DNA of 64,000 nucleotides, taken from positions 124,001-188,000 of the forward strand of contig NW_019775734.1 of assembly GCF_001039355.2 (NCBI RefSeq), in the 5' to 3' direction. Each line of letters opens with the position of its first letter. Positions within the stretch are counted from its first letter, which is position 1. Source of the stretch: Lingula anatina (lineage: Eukaryota; Brachiopoda; Lingulata; Lingulida; Lingulidae). The notes beneath the pieces are model-generated. The model was not told where the DNA came from and ran no database searches. It was given only the letters and a program-made list of their open reading frames with translations. Below are positions 52,414-64,000 of the stretch, piece by piece. The position numbers and the translations under genes are program-made.

Positions 52414-55399
52414 AAGAGAAACGTGTATCCTCCTCCCAAACCGTTTAGATTTATAGAAAAACCTTTTTTTCATATTAAGATGATAATATTGGTGCATTGG
52501 TGTTAGGAAAATATGATTATCTTATACCAGCTTTACACTGACAGAAGATGGGTCAAGTTGCGTGGGAAACTACCTGCCTTTTCTTTTCCTACACCAATTA
52601 AAAGCTATTTATGAATTCTGTATGTCAGAGAAATGCCAAAAACGTTACTTGAAAATGAAATCCAAATATCATCGCAAGCAATATCCTGTTTTTAAATAAA
52701 GACTTACCGGGTGTGGGTTTCTTTTTTATGAGAATGGTGTTTAACCCATTAATTTATGTGGGCAGGATCACAGCAACCAAATCCTATGAATGTGTCCGGG
52801 AACGTCACTAGAAAAAAAAGGTAAACGCGTTGACGCCTCTTCATTTCTTCTGGAATGGATGTATGTCTGGGGGAATTACTCACAACGATTTCAAATGATT
52901 TTGAATTGAGAAAGACAATTTTTAAGGACATGGAATGACAAATGCCCAGTTTTAGGCTGTTATCAAATTAAAAAATAATACAATACTTTATTGCCAGTAC
53001 GGTGCACTGTCCAAATGCTTGCTCTTGTGGCATTGTTCAGATGCTGTCTCGTGTTGAGGGAACAGATTTTGACGGAATGCATGTCCTTGTGATAGTTTGC
53101 GGATGTGTGTGCACGTGCATGTACGGATGTGCGTGTGCATGTGCTATATCTATTAATTCGTCCAACCTAACGGGAAAACGTATGCCTGTGTTTAAGTTTT
53201 CGCGCGTGCATGTGTTTAGAATTGTGTGTGTGTGTGTGTGTGTGTGGGGGGGTCGTTTTGCAAATGTCAAGAGCATTAATTATTATAATGTTACGTAGTC
53301 TCCAGTTGATGAATATTAAGATAAACCAAACAGAAGTACCTTGAGCAGGCGTCACGCAAGCGTGAGGTAAAACAAGGATTAAAGTGTCGTACTTATCCAG
53401 TATAATCTCACTTAAACGTTGGGCATAAAATTTCCTTGATAGATATTAAGATTTTATGCTTGGCGTCAACTTTATCTTTACCGTACAATGGGTAATTACG
53501 TGAGCACTCATTATTTTTGTTAAACTGTGACTGTTAGTCTTAGATTACAAGATATATGCTTGCAAATATATTCGTCGCTTTGTCATTTATATCAATCATT
53601 AATTGTCTCTGCCTCTGCATCTGTAAGTGCTTTATTTAATTCTTTTGCTCAGCGATATCTCAGACTAGAATCTGCATATCAGAACTATTTTATCACTTAC
53701 CAATTAATTTGCTTAAGCTTTGTTTTAGAAAAGTTAAACGTTTGCGATACCAATCGGTTTTATCTCCTAACTCATGCACTGCGTGCCACTAAGTATTTTG
53801 ATATACAAAACCTTAAGTTGGTGTGAGCGGCAAGATTGTCGACATTATTGGCTTTCCATGCGCCATTTAAACAGAACAGACGTGTTGTTTATTTTTATAA
53901 TCATTAACAGAAGAACACCTTAAATAAAGGATTTTAATGTCAAAAATAGGATGAAAACTTTATGATGTATTTATTTGACATGAGGAAAACAAACGTGTAT
54001 ATTTGTCATCGAGTTTGAAAAAAATAATAATAAAGAAAAAAATAAGAAAGAAAACAATGTTTAACTGTATTTGAATCCCATTACAGGTGCTAAAGCGCAG
54101 AGCAATTGCATTTTTTTCATGTTATATTGAAGAAAAGGCGGGCCACATAAGTGATTTCGCATAGGAAAAAATTGGTGACCCGCAGTAGCCAACTTCGCCG
54201 AGATCCCAGCCTGTTTCACATTGTTATAGGGTTACAATAAAGAGCTGAATGAATATGAAAGATTGATACTGCAGCCTGTGTGTAGTTTGAAAGACCAGGG
54301 TTGTATGTCGGGGTCGAATAAAGGGAGATACTTTGCATTTCTAAAGGCCGTGCTGTCATCCCTTCGAAATGATGCGCTTCATCTCTCAACCCATTAAATG
54401 TATTGTAGGCACAAATAGTAGAGGGGAACGCTTAGTCATAGGTTGCGTGGTGAGAAATATCCTACTGAATCCACTGAGACCCAGCGATGTATATTGGAAG
54501 TTTCATACAGACGGTGTGACCCCGTTGATACAACATGCGCTAGTGCCATCTTGGGCGAAAAGCTCGTTTTACGTTGGTGTCTCTTATTAACTTTCAGTCG
54601 ACATTAGGGGATGCTTCATAAGTATGCGACCTAATAGAAACGGAGGATATATTTTGGGAAAGGGATGGGTACTAAGACATTAACTTTTGAGAAATTGGCT
54701 GATTCTCCATTCTCTGAAAGTTGTTCTATTCTTTTCAGGTAGAGTTCAAAAGTGCACCTCAGGCCAGGTGGCAGGTGGAGATAGGCGGGAAATAGGACCC
54801 GACTCAGGAAGACAGGACATATTAGCTGTGTGATCACTGTCTCCGGCTATGGACCACTACATCTTAACTCTCTCTCTCTCTCCTTCGTGTCGAGGTGGTC
54901 ATCTCTGCTATGTGGGGGTGGTTTGCGGTCAGATCCACGGTCTCTCCGCTATCTGTCGACCGTGGCGCCACGCGTCACCAAGTAATCAACCAACCACGTG
55001 CCTGGCATAATGATTACGCAGAAAAAATCAAGCGGCAGATGATGCAAAATTCATGCCAAAATTCAAAATGATAAACGTCACGGCGACTGTATGCTAAAAT
55101 CCAGTCGTTTTCAGTCTCCTAAGTTGGTCAGAGATACTATTGCACAATCACATCGTTGCGTGTCCGTGGTCATTCCTTCTCATTTGAAATTCGCTATTTG
55201 AAAGCTCTGTTTTCAAATAATAGATTCTATTGAGCGAATCTTTTTATCATAGTTAGTATGTCACTCACGCTTCTGACTTGCGCATTACGTGGGGTTTCGC
55301 GCGCAAACAAGAGCCTTTGTGTGGATTGCCGCATATCCCACTCGGAAAGGAGTATTATCGGTCGATGGTCATGCCGTCGTATAAGCATTTCGGAGATTA

Positions 55400-55900
55400 T
55401 CATTAATTACAAGAATTTTATCTTAGAAATTTGAGATATGCAAATGGCCTTGTGTCGTTTAACGAGTCACGGTACTATGCACAGCACGCTCTACGCACAG
55501 ACGGGCCATTATTTATACAATTCCAACGCTCGCATGTCACCGGGACATAAGCAGAGAGAGAAGGAGAGAGGGGTATCTTCTGAATTCCTCTTATCTAAAA
55601 AGGGGATCGCTGGCCACGTTGGAAGGGCCCGCACTCGAAACTCATTTAAAGCGGCGGGTGCAATGGAAGGAGCGTCACAGTTCGAGTCTCACCAGTCTCC
55701 GTGGTGGACGTTCCACTGGCATATAAGGCGGGGGAAGGATATAGAGAGAGCATGGAGGAGACAAGAGCCCAGTGGCCTGCCCAGCCAGGCTGTGTGGTCT
55801 CGCGTGTCCTTGGGACACCGCCCAGGATCAGCAGGCGTCTCCGGCGAGCTAAGGACCCTCCGTGAGGAAACATCTGGCGTTGGCAGATAGACGGCTTACC
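55400..55900 (+). promoter_or_regulatory. Candidate core promoter and first exon
   Basis: GC-rich, CpG-containing block in AT-rich DNA. CATATAAGGCGGGGG at about 55719 resembles a TATA box with a GC-rich downstream flank, which would put a start near 55750. An open frame of 150 codons (55438-55890) spans it but begins upstream of the TATA-like site and has no recognised domain. It may be chance. Confidence 0.25.
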
Positions 55901-56155
55901 CCGCACGTTGGAGTAACAACGCTGGGTTCACGCCTTGCTCTTTTACTCACCATTCGCCATATTCATCACATATACCTAGTCAACGAATATCGGCATCTGT
56001 GTGAATGAAATGGCGTCTTTTAACCACAGAAATACACCCGGATCTACCAGGATCATTTTGAATCTCCGACATTGGGAATTGTATGTGTAAATCGTGTGTA
56101 TGGCGTAATCGCCGTGCTCTACTGGCTTGCACAGGTTTTTCTTTTTTTTTTTTCA

Positions 56156-56307
56156 AGATGTCGGAGAACCACCTCGGTTTCATCTTTGGTTATCTAGCTG
56201 TATGATAGACTTTGGACTTCATAAAGCTAGGTTACCAAAGTTAAAAATGGAGGTGCACACAACTTGCTCGGACAGACGTGGACAACGGGCGGACATTCGT
56301 ATGGCAG
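56156..56307 (+). other. Candidate internal exon
   Basis: A strong polypyrimidine tract ending TTTTTTTTTTTCAAG precedes it and ATGGCAG|GTTAGC follows it. One frame is open throughout (DVGEPPRFHLW...), but no family is recognised. The first ATG frame after the acceptor closes after 15 codons. Splicing is predicted by eye only. Confidence 0.2.
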
Positions 56308-57259
56308 GTTAGCTACTATATCATCAAAACCTATAGCCAAGTAAGGTCCCCCTGCTGTATGCTTGGTTGTTATATCATCCAACAGGGGACGCCCATTGCT
56401 TATAGGCTCATATGAGATGTTCTTAGCTAAAATTATTTTGGGTAAGGTTTTGCTTATTGCATGGCTTAACTCTTATAGTTGCACCATTAACTATTGGAAT
56501 ATATTTGGATTTTTTTTCTCTTACCTTAAAATTTTATGATAGATATTTCTTGGCCAGTGGTGTAGTTTATATGGTAAAATTCTCATGTTTCTTTTAGATT
56601 TTGGAAGATGGGGTGATTTATTACAATAATTTTCCAGAGCAATTGTCCGTGTGTCTGATAGTAGTCACAATAGTAATTAGGCTGTTAAATTTATACCTTG
56701 GAATGGAAATAGCTTGGACTATCCCCTGCTTTTATATGATGGCTCATAGATTGCAAAGATATCAAATTTATATTAACTTTCAGAAATTCATTTTTCGCTT
56801 GTTTATTGTTTTAGAAAACATCTTTATCCTTATCTTTTCAGTTTTGGATATTATTATCCTATTGGATTTTGTTAATATATTATTCGACCAACAAAGATAT
56901 TCGCAGAGTATCCGTGAAGCTAAATATATATTTTTTCCTTTTTATACATTTATCGTGAGATAAGATAAAAAGTCTCTTTTTTTAATATCCAAAAAAATTC
57001 TAAAAAGTTTCATTCCTAATTTCATTTTTACGTTTGACGTTAAAACAAAGCCATCTGTGCAAAGATTCCTCTATAAGTAGTCTTCAAGGGTCATCTTTAA
57101 TACTCCCATGCTTATGCTTTTAAATGAGGAAAAGAGCCTAATTTTTCAAGTTTAAAACTTAATACCCCCTGTTCCCATAAAGCAGCAGGAAAACAGCCAG
57201 AAAAAAACAACTGCCAGTAAAATTCAACTATTCTCTCAGAAAAAAATTAATCCACAGGC

Positions 57260-57461
57260 TCTGTAAAATTGGGTAGCCGAGTTTCAGGTAGAAAAATCAC
57301 CTGAGTGATCGGAGACATACCGATCGTCACGGGGGTGAAACGTGATCCCGAACATCAACTTGGAGAAGCATCCACGCCTTTCACGACCACCGAAGCCTGA
57401 ACTCGGCGGAGGAAGGCCTCCATTATTTGGTGGGAACGAAGGCAGCGACTTCGGTTTTCAG
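57260..57461 (+). other. Candidate non-coding exon ending in a consensus donor
   Basis: GC-richer block ending GGTTTTCAG|GTAAGATTT, a near-perfect splice donor. All three frames carry stops within the block, so if real it is likely 5' UTR or a non-coding RNA exon on the + strand of a gene lying to the right of the window. Confidence 0.22.
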
Positions 57462-60400
57462 GTAAGATTTCATCTTGGCTGACCTCGACTTAATATGACA
57501 GCTAGATAACCAAAGAAAACCCCAGTCAGTGAAAAGCGTCTCACTTGGTTGCTGATCATATATGTTTATTTATATCTTGGTTGCTATACATATATATTTA
57601 TATATGTATATAAATTGCAGTTTTAAGACGTTTCAAAGAGAAGTTGATAGTTATTCTTAGTTTTTAAAAATATTTATTTGGTTGCATGCTAAAAGATTTC
57701 AGTAGAAAATTAGATTGTCGTTTTGCTGGATTGTCGTTTTACTTGGATTTATTGTTATTAATTTCGTTTGCTTTATTTAATTTTTCCAATTTTAGTTATG
57801 CCTAATTTTTATCATGCTCATTATACAATATATTTTGCAAGCTTTAAATGTTTTGGTGTTGAAACAGTTGTAAAAATATAAAGAATATGAAGTTACATAA
57901 TATGACTATCTTGATAAATGACACCACCAGAAGGGCATAATCCAAAAGAAAAACATTTACATCATTCGAAAATGTCCCTCTTGTTTCCCGAACCATTAGT
58001 GTCAATTCTTCACGACAATATCATCTATTTCCTCCAAACACCAAACTCATATTTTATGCAGAATATTTCAATTCTCTTTAGATGTACCACAATCTACTGG
58101 TTAATGGACAAGAACTCGTGCGCTGAAATGACTATCGGACATGCGAACGAAATACACATTACCACAAGCAGTGGCTGGTGTATGAAACTTCTCGACCCGC
58201 CCTTGTTCCGACTACTTAACTTGCTTCGTCTTTCTTTGTACAGGATTTGTTGAACCCTGAAACCGTGCCCTTGTTCGCTACTGTGCGCAGATATTTTTTC
58301 TAGTTTCATTTAAATGATTTTGGGGGTTATGCACCACGGACTCCTGCACTCTATTTCATCATAATGCCTTGCACGAAAAACGGTGTAAAGTGAAGACGTG
58401 GCATAGACTACACCGCAGGCCAATCTCAGCGACCGACACACCTGTTTCAGTCACAGTAAGAACAACGCCATGATTCAACTGTCAAAAACTCAGGCTAAGA
58501 CAAAGCATAATGGTCACGAATACATTCATTAGATATATCAGTGTCCAGTCGCTCGTTAAATCATTTAAGGGCGGACGAATTCGCAAACAGCGTCCATAAA
58601 GGTGATTCTTACTGGGCTGGACACAGATTCTATCTTCCTTCGTCCATCTCAGTCGGTGAAAGTGGCCATTACAATTTCTGATAACAATAATTTTTACCAT
58701 AAGAATCTAGCAAACGAAAACAAGCTTTTCGGGTTCAATATATAAGCATTATATCATTAACATGTTAATGTTACAATTTCATATGCTCCACTAACATAAG
58801 AAACATGATATATATTTTTTTCTTTTTTGGTAATAATTTATGTAATGTCATTGCTTCCCGAATTCCTTCAGATTGGGCCGTTTATCGATTATTGGAGCAA
58901 GTTAGGTTTCTGTTGTGCTACATGTAGATTGCATATTTAAAAATTACGGGAAATTGCACGTAAATAAGTTATAGACGAATTTGCCACAGGCAAATTCTTA
59001 AAACTTTGGATACGATACTCTTATATGCATCTTGTTTTCAAATACTTGTATCAATACATAAAATCTAACGAAATAAAAATAAGATTTATTCGATCTATTT
59101 TAATGTTGCTTTGTTATTTTCTTGTGGTACTACACACTATTATTCTTACCAAAAGAGAATTTTTGATTTTAACATATATGATGTTATCATAAAGTTTAAG
59201 TATAAAAAGGTCGAAGCTTTATTTACATATAGTTTCCTGTATTAAGTTTCGTTTTACAAGGGGAGAAAAAAATCTTCAATTTAGGTGTAAAAGAGCTCTC
59301 ATAATATGGAAGTATAAATATATATTATTATTTTGAAATTCCCTCACCACTGTCTTTAAAGACTGCGTTAGTGTGAAAAGGAAATATAACCTGATCTGTG
59401 GTTATGGTGTTGATAAAACTGCTTCCAATAATCGCCATAAGATTTCATCTAAATAATTACCCAATATTCATACAAAACGGAAGAAGCTCAAATATTGTAA
59501 CTCTTTGCAAAATGAACTGACAATTCAGTAGTAAAAATAAGAATAGTTCAATTTTGAATACAAAGAAAACGACTTCATATTAATTTTTTTTACCAATGTA
59601 TCAAATGCTTTTCCAATAATAAAAATACTCTAAAAAACTAGAAATAGGTTGAACATATTTCATACTTATTTTACCTTTATTATAGGTAGAATATTGTAGA
59701 ATATTGTAGTATACGTGGGTGGCGGTCGGAAAAGAGGTCTCTCTCTTCCTATTTTGAATCTGCAAATGCCACAGTGATCAGTGCATTTGAAACCAAAACA
59801 TATTTACGACTTATATAACTCAAAATCTGTCCCCCCAAAGAATTTCAACTCGTTAAGAAAATTGGCTGTATACATTAATTTGAAGTAGATGGAATTTTGC
59901 TTTTTGACACCGAAGCCAATAGTCGTTTTGTCCCTAATTAAAAAAGAAACCATTTTCTATTCAATCAAATTTTATTCAAATTCAATATCATCATTATTAA
60001 TTAGTCCATATTCTTCATTAAAAAACACTTACTAAAATTTGGAGTTTCCTAGAGATAAAAAATATTATTTTGCCAACGGATATTCTCCTAAAATGACTCT
60101 CTCAGAACAGAGTAAAGTGGTGACTTATGTTATCTGCGGTAAATTCTATTCAGAGATAAGATTATCAAGACCACACGTTATTAGATGCTCTAGATTCCCA
60201 GCTGACGTATTTTTGGATAGTTGGGCAGGTGGATAGTGTTGAAATGGACGTTTTCAACGTGTAAATTGATTTTGTTATGATTTGTTCATCACTGATAATT
60301 TTTTTTAAATGGGGGGAAATGTGAGTATTCGCGTTTATTTGCACGTTGCAATACTGTCGTCTAGGTTGCGTAGTTTCACATGTAAAGAATATCAACCTGA

Positions 60401-63400
60401 GTTAAGAAATAAACTTGAGAAAAATAGTTTGCTCATGAAACAAAGTGATGAATGACCAAAATCTTGTTTTTGAATTGATATATCAGAAAACCTGTAGGTG
60501 TCAATACAATCTTTATTCTGTATTGTGTTAAGCATATGGAAATGTCACTTACGTAACTAAAGCCGCCTACTCATATATGCACGTCACAATGTTTGGAAGC
60601 ATTCCCTATCTTTATTCCTAAAAATACACTGCAAATGTTCGTGCAATAATTAAAATTAAGAGAGATGAAAACTTTTTACAAAATTTCGATTATTGGCTAG
60701 ATCTGAAAATATCAATTTCAGCCAAACGGATGCTATATTATCCGGGTCAATGTGAATATTAATTAATTGAAAAATCTAGCATTCACGGAATTGAACAAAT
60801 AATGTTAAAATTGTCTTAAGATTTTACCCCAATGCACAGGGTGTGCTAGCGACTTGCAGTTTTACAGTACGTCCTTTGTTTACAATTTTTCCAAAGTGGG
60901 CTTGTTTTTATAACAACAAATAAGTAGTACATTTTGTTAGATGCGAAAATCTTATGTTTTAAAATTAGCTGTAATTTCTGAAAACCATACACACAGATTC
61001 GCAAAAATGAAAATAACTTTAAAAAGGAAATTTCTTAATCTTTTGATTATTTTATCAATGAACCACATAAATAGTGTCTTCTTTCGTATATTAATTCTAT
61101 CTTTGAAATGTTTCACATCATAACTCAAAATCCACTACCCTCTTAGTTGGTTTAACTCCTATGACATAGCAAAAAATGATTCCAAGTTTGGCTATTGTAA
61201 ACGTACATCTAATAGCTACCAGATGGTTACATATGGAGAGCATTTTACTCCCTCTATTTTCATACAGAAAGCAATATTTTGTAGGCCACAGCCAAGCACA
61301 AACGCTGAAAACAATGAACTTCACAAACATAAGCCGCATTTGTCTTTATAATTAGATATCTGCTGCTGTTTTTAGATAAATTCTCGTAGTAATGACCGTC
61401 TTGCCAAAGCGACACTACCATTCCTACTTTTACTTATGCATTGCCTGAAATGGTGACCTTCGCGTTTATCTGTTTTTAACATTATGTCATGACAGAAGCA
61501 GAATTGTAACCATTTTTTATAGAAAGTTTATGCTCCTTGGTCAAATATATCGATATATCTTCTGTGCTACTTATCCCAGAATATGAGTATACTGTGCGTG
61601 TCAAATTTTGTTAAAAGTCTCATGATTATCAATTTCTTATAACTAGTTAAAAGTAAGCACCATCTACAAATTAAGCTATGTGTAGGGGGAGGGGGGGTGT
61701 AAAGGCGGCGTTGCCTGCGAATTCTGAATATAGGAATATTCTTTAAATTCTATGATAAAAATCCTGTTTATATTTCATCGATAACTAAATAACCGTCACT
61801 GAATATTGAAAAGTACAAGAATCATCACGACCGTTTTTCCAAGTAGATTTCAAATAATTGCTGATGGGGGTCAAGTTTATCTAAAAACTGGTAACCTTTT
61901 GTTGTTGATATAAAAGTTAAATGAGGCTAAAGAAACACCTATTCTACCGTTGAGGTATTTATAGAAACGATTTACATTTTTATCATCATTCCACAAAATA
62001 CAATGAATAACCTATTTGATTTTGTAGTTATCCAAGCATGAAAAATTTTACCTGCACGATTACACGTGGTTAGCCATTGAAGGCTACAAAAGCATACAAA
62101 TAGCTACATTTGTAGTTTACCCGCCGAACAAGTATTTTGCCCACAAGTGCCCTTCGTGGTCACATAAAAAATAAGCATGGTTGTGAAAGGCACAGGTAGG
62201 TATTCTGGCATTCGTGCGCACTTGAAATTAAGAAAGATGAAAAAGCAACTCATGCAAGTCGCAAACAATAAGTAGGAAAAACCTTGGCGGAACAGATCAC
62301 TGCAGCTGAGTGACATTTGTGTTAGAAATTGTTCTTATTACATATTTTTGGCACAAAAATGAGGCAGAGAAAAGAAAAAAGAACAAATGATTAAGACAGG
62401 TGAATGGATAAGTAGAAGGTTAAGTTGCTTAGTGGTTAGTTATGTCAGTTTTATAAAACCTTTAAAATTCTAATGGTTATTAAACTACCTTGTATTTGGC
62501 TTTTAGACGAGACTTGAACTCCCTTAAAACTTTTAGTAAAACCAAAATCTACTATCCTATGATTGACTGAAAATGCCTATGAATACCCATGTATCCAGTC
62601 AGTACTTTTTGGTGATTAACTTCATTACATCGTTTATTTTTCTAATAAATAAATTCTAGAAATCCTTTCTGGTCAAAATAGCCTAGACTTAAGATTTCTC
62701 TAAGCATAAATAGAACGCGAAGAGGAAGTATGAAGACCCCATGGCGCAGCCACCTAAATACATGGTCGTGTATCGCTGTCTGGTCTAGCAGCACGTTTCG
62801 AACCCATTTTCTTGATGAGAACGATTTAAAAAAAAAATAGGGCATCAACATGTATTCTCTCCGAAATTTCAGGTCTTCGCCTTAAGAACTTGGGTCAGTG
62901 ACTTTGATATAAAATAGGTTCACGAATGACAATGCACAGTACCCAGTAGCGACCTCTGCATAAAGACACATGAAGACTTGAATTGACACAAAACTCAAGC
63001 TGACATTCAAACAGGAAGTAGGAACCGGGAGTAGGCTGTACAAAAGAACTTTTAAACGAAAGCTGAACTCAAGGTAGAACATTTTGGCCTACTCAAATTC
63101 AGGACAATGCATGTTAGGTTTTCTAAAACAAAACAAAATGGACTAAAACATTTGTCATGCCTTTCTTTTTTTTTTATCTAAAAGAAGCACGTCATTTCAT
63201 TTAAGTGGATTTATTTACTGACTTATCTTGGGCCAACTTCGATTATAATTTTTTGTGGTTGAAGTTTAGACCAATGTTCAGTCAAAAGTTTAGTTAGTGT
63301 TTAGCGGTCTCTGTCTTGTAAAAGTGCAAAAAGGGCGTGATACATTTTCATTATCCGCATGAGAATGGGACTAGGCTATCGACCCCGGCACTTTTATAAC

Positions 63401-64000
63401 TTCACAGAAGTGACACGATAATGTGTCTATCAAGGCTGCCTCGTGAACGTTTTTGAGGTGCTTTCGTGCAAGTTTGCTAGACGTTTTTGTTTTACTGTTC
63501 CATTTTTCATTTTTCGTTTCATTTTTCTTTACGTTATTTCATCCTTTTTTCGTCTTAATTTTTTCTTTCTTTTTATAGTTTTTTTTTTATTTCTTTTATC
63601 TTAGTTTTTTCTTTCTTTTTACTTCATATTTGTTTTCTTCTACATCATAATCTTTGACACATTGGAACAAATATTTTAACAGAACACTATAAATGTGCCA
63701 CGGTATTGAGGCACTATTAATCACAGAGCCTTTCCTAATGGCTATATGTAAAATATTCGTAAGCGCAAGATTTCAATCCAGTAGTTTGCCGGTGCAACAG
63801 AATTAGTGGTCCGCTTGGAACCGTAGTCCGTATCCATCACTTTGTACAGATGCCATGCGTTTTATACGTGTATACTGTGCTAACCCCGATACTTCCGGTT
63901 AACCCAATCCTGTACCTAGGATAGAAGATTTTGGGTCCTAGCCTGTACTCATCATGTGGGACCATGGACTTCCATTCCCAGGACCACAATTCCTGTCACA
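57462..64000. other. Distal region, nothing recognised
   Basis: AT-rich DNA with short unremarkable open frames and T-rich tracts (for example 63480-63640). No gene, RNA or mobile element that I can support. Confidence 0.45.

Larger units (their letters stand above)
47931..55199. other. Upstream desert of DMRTA, part 2
   Basis: No recognisable gene. Microsatellites: CT 48135-48154, GA 49432-49475, G run 49689-49705, CAT/ATT 51237-51310, GT 52077-52127 and GT 53222-53248. Twin NK2-type sites lie at 52384-52413. Confidence 0.45.

Noticed and set aside
62740-62830. TTTCGAACCC suggesting a tRNA T-loop on the minus strand
   Set aside because: No matching A box or cloverleaf could be found at the right distance.
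1-64000. CRISPR arrays, bacterial operons or integrated viral genes
   Set aside because: No spaced repeats of that type and no bacterial or viral coding regions. The tandem repeats are ordinary microsatellites in animal DNA.

Overview
This is a eukaryotic, intron-rich, AT-rich window from an invertebrate animal. It carries many simple repeats and non-autonomous DNA transposons and shows high sequence polymorphism. The two recognisable genes, FAAH and a DMRTA-class DM-domain gene, both lie on the minus strand. Their exon structure and the long gene-poor stretches fit a lophotrochozoan (for example a mollusc), but the species cannot be fixed from the sequence.

Layout. Positions 1-5107 are non-coding sequence 3' of FAAH and contain a small duplicated block around a single undetermined base at 2884. 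Positions 5108-13069 hold a complete 17-exon fatty acid amide hydrolase gene (603 aa, minus strand). Positions 13070-14260 are its upstream region. A single n at 14261 is followed by a second, about 95% identical copy of the same locus (exons 16 to 1, 14289-22332, plus upstream region to about 23552) that lacks the last exon. Positions 23553-30761 are intergenic. Positions 30762-36902 hold a two-exon DMRT4/5-class (DMRTA2-like) transcription factor gene with a DM zinc-binding domain in exon 1 and a DMA domain in exon 2, split by a 5.0-kb intron. From 36903 to the end there is about 27 kb without a recognisable coding gene. It holds microsatellites, several CpG-richer islands that may be regulatory, and one weak candidate promoter with non-coding exons at 55.4-57.5 kb.

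Main result of the hunt. The apparent tandem FAAH pair looks like two haplotypes of one gene laid end to end by the assembler. The sequence left of the n equals the end of the second block, the sequence right of the n equals the start of the first block, and the same dovetail occurs at the other single n (2884). The haplotypes differ by a few amino acids, an internally deleted 253-bp fold-back MITE and a hAT-like MITE. FAAH hydrolyses lipid amides at membranes and the DMRT protein is a nuclear developmental regulator. Nothing suggests that they work together. I found no sign of a new multi-gene system.
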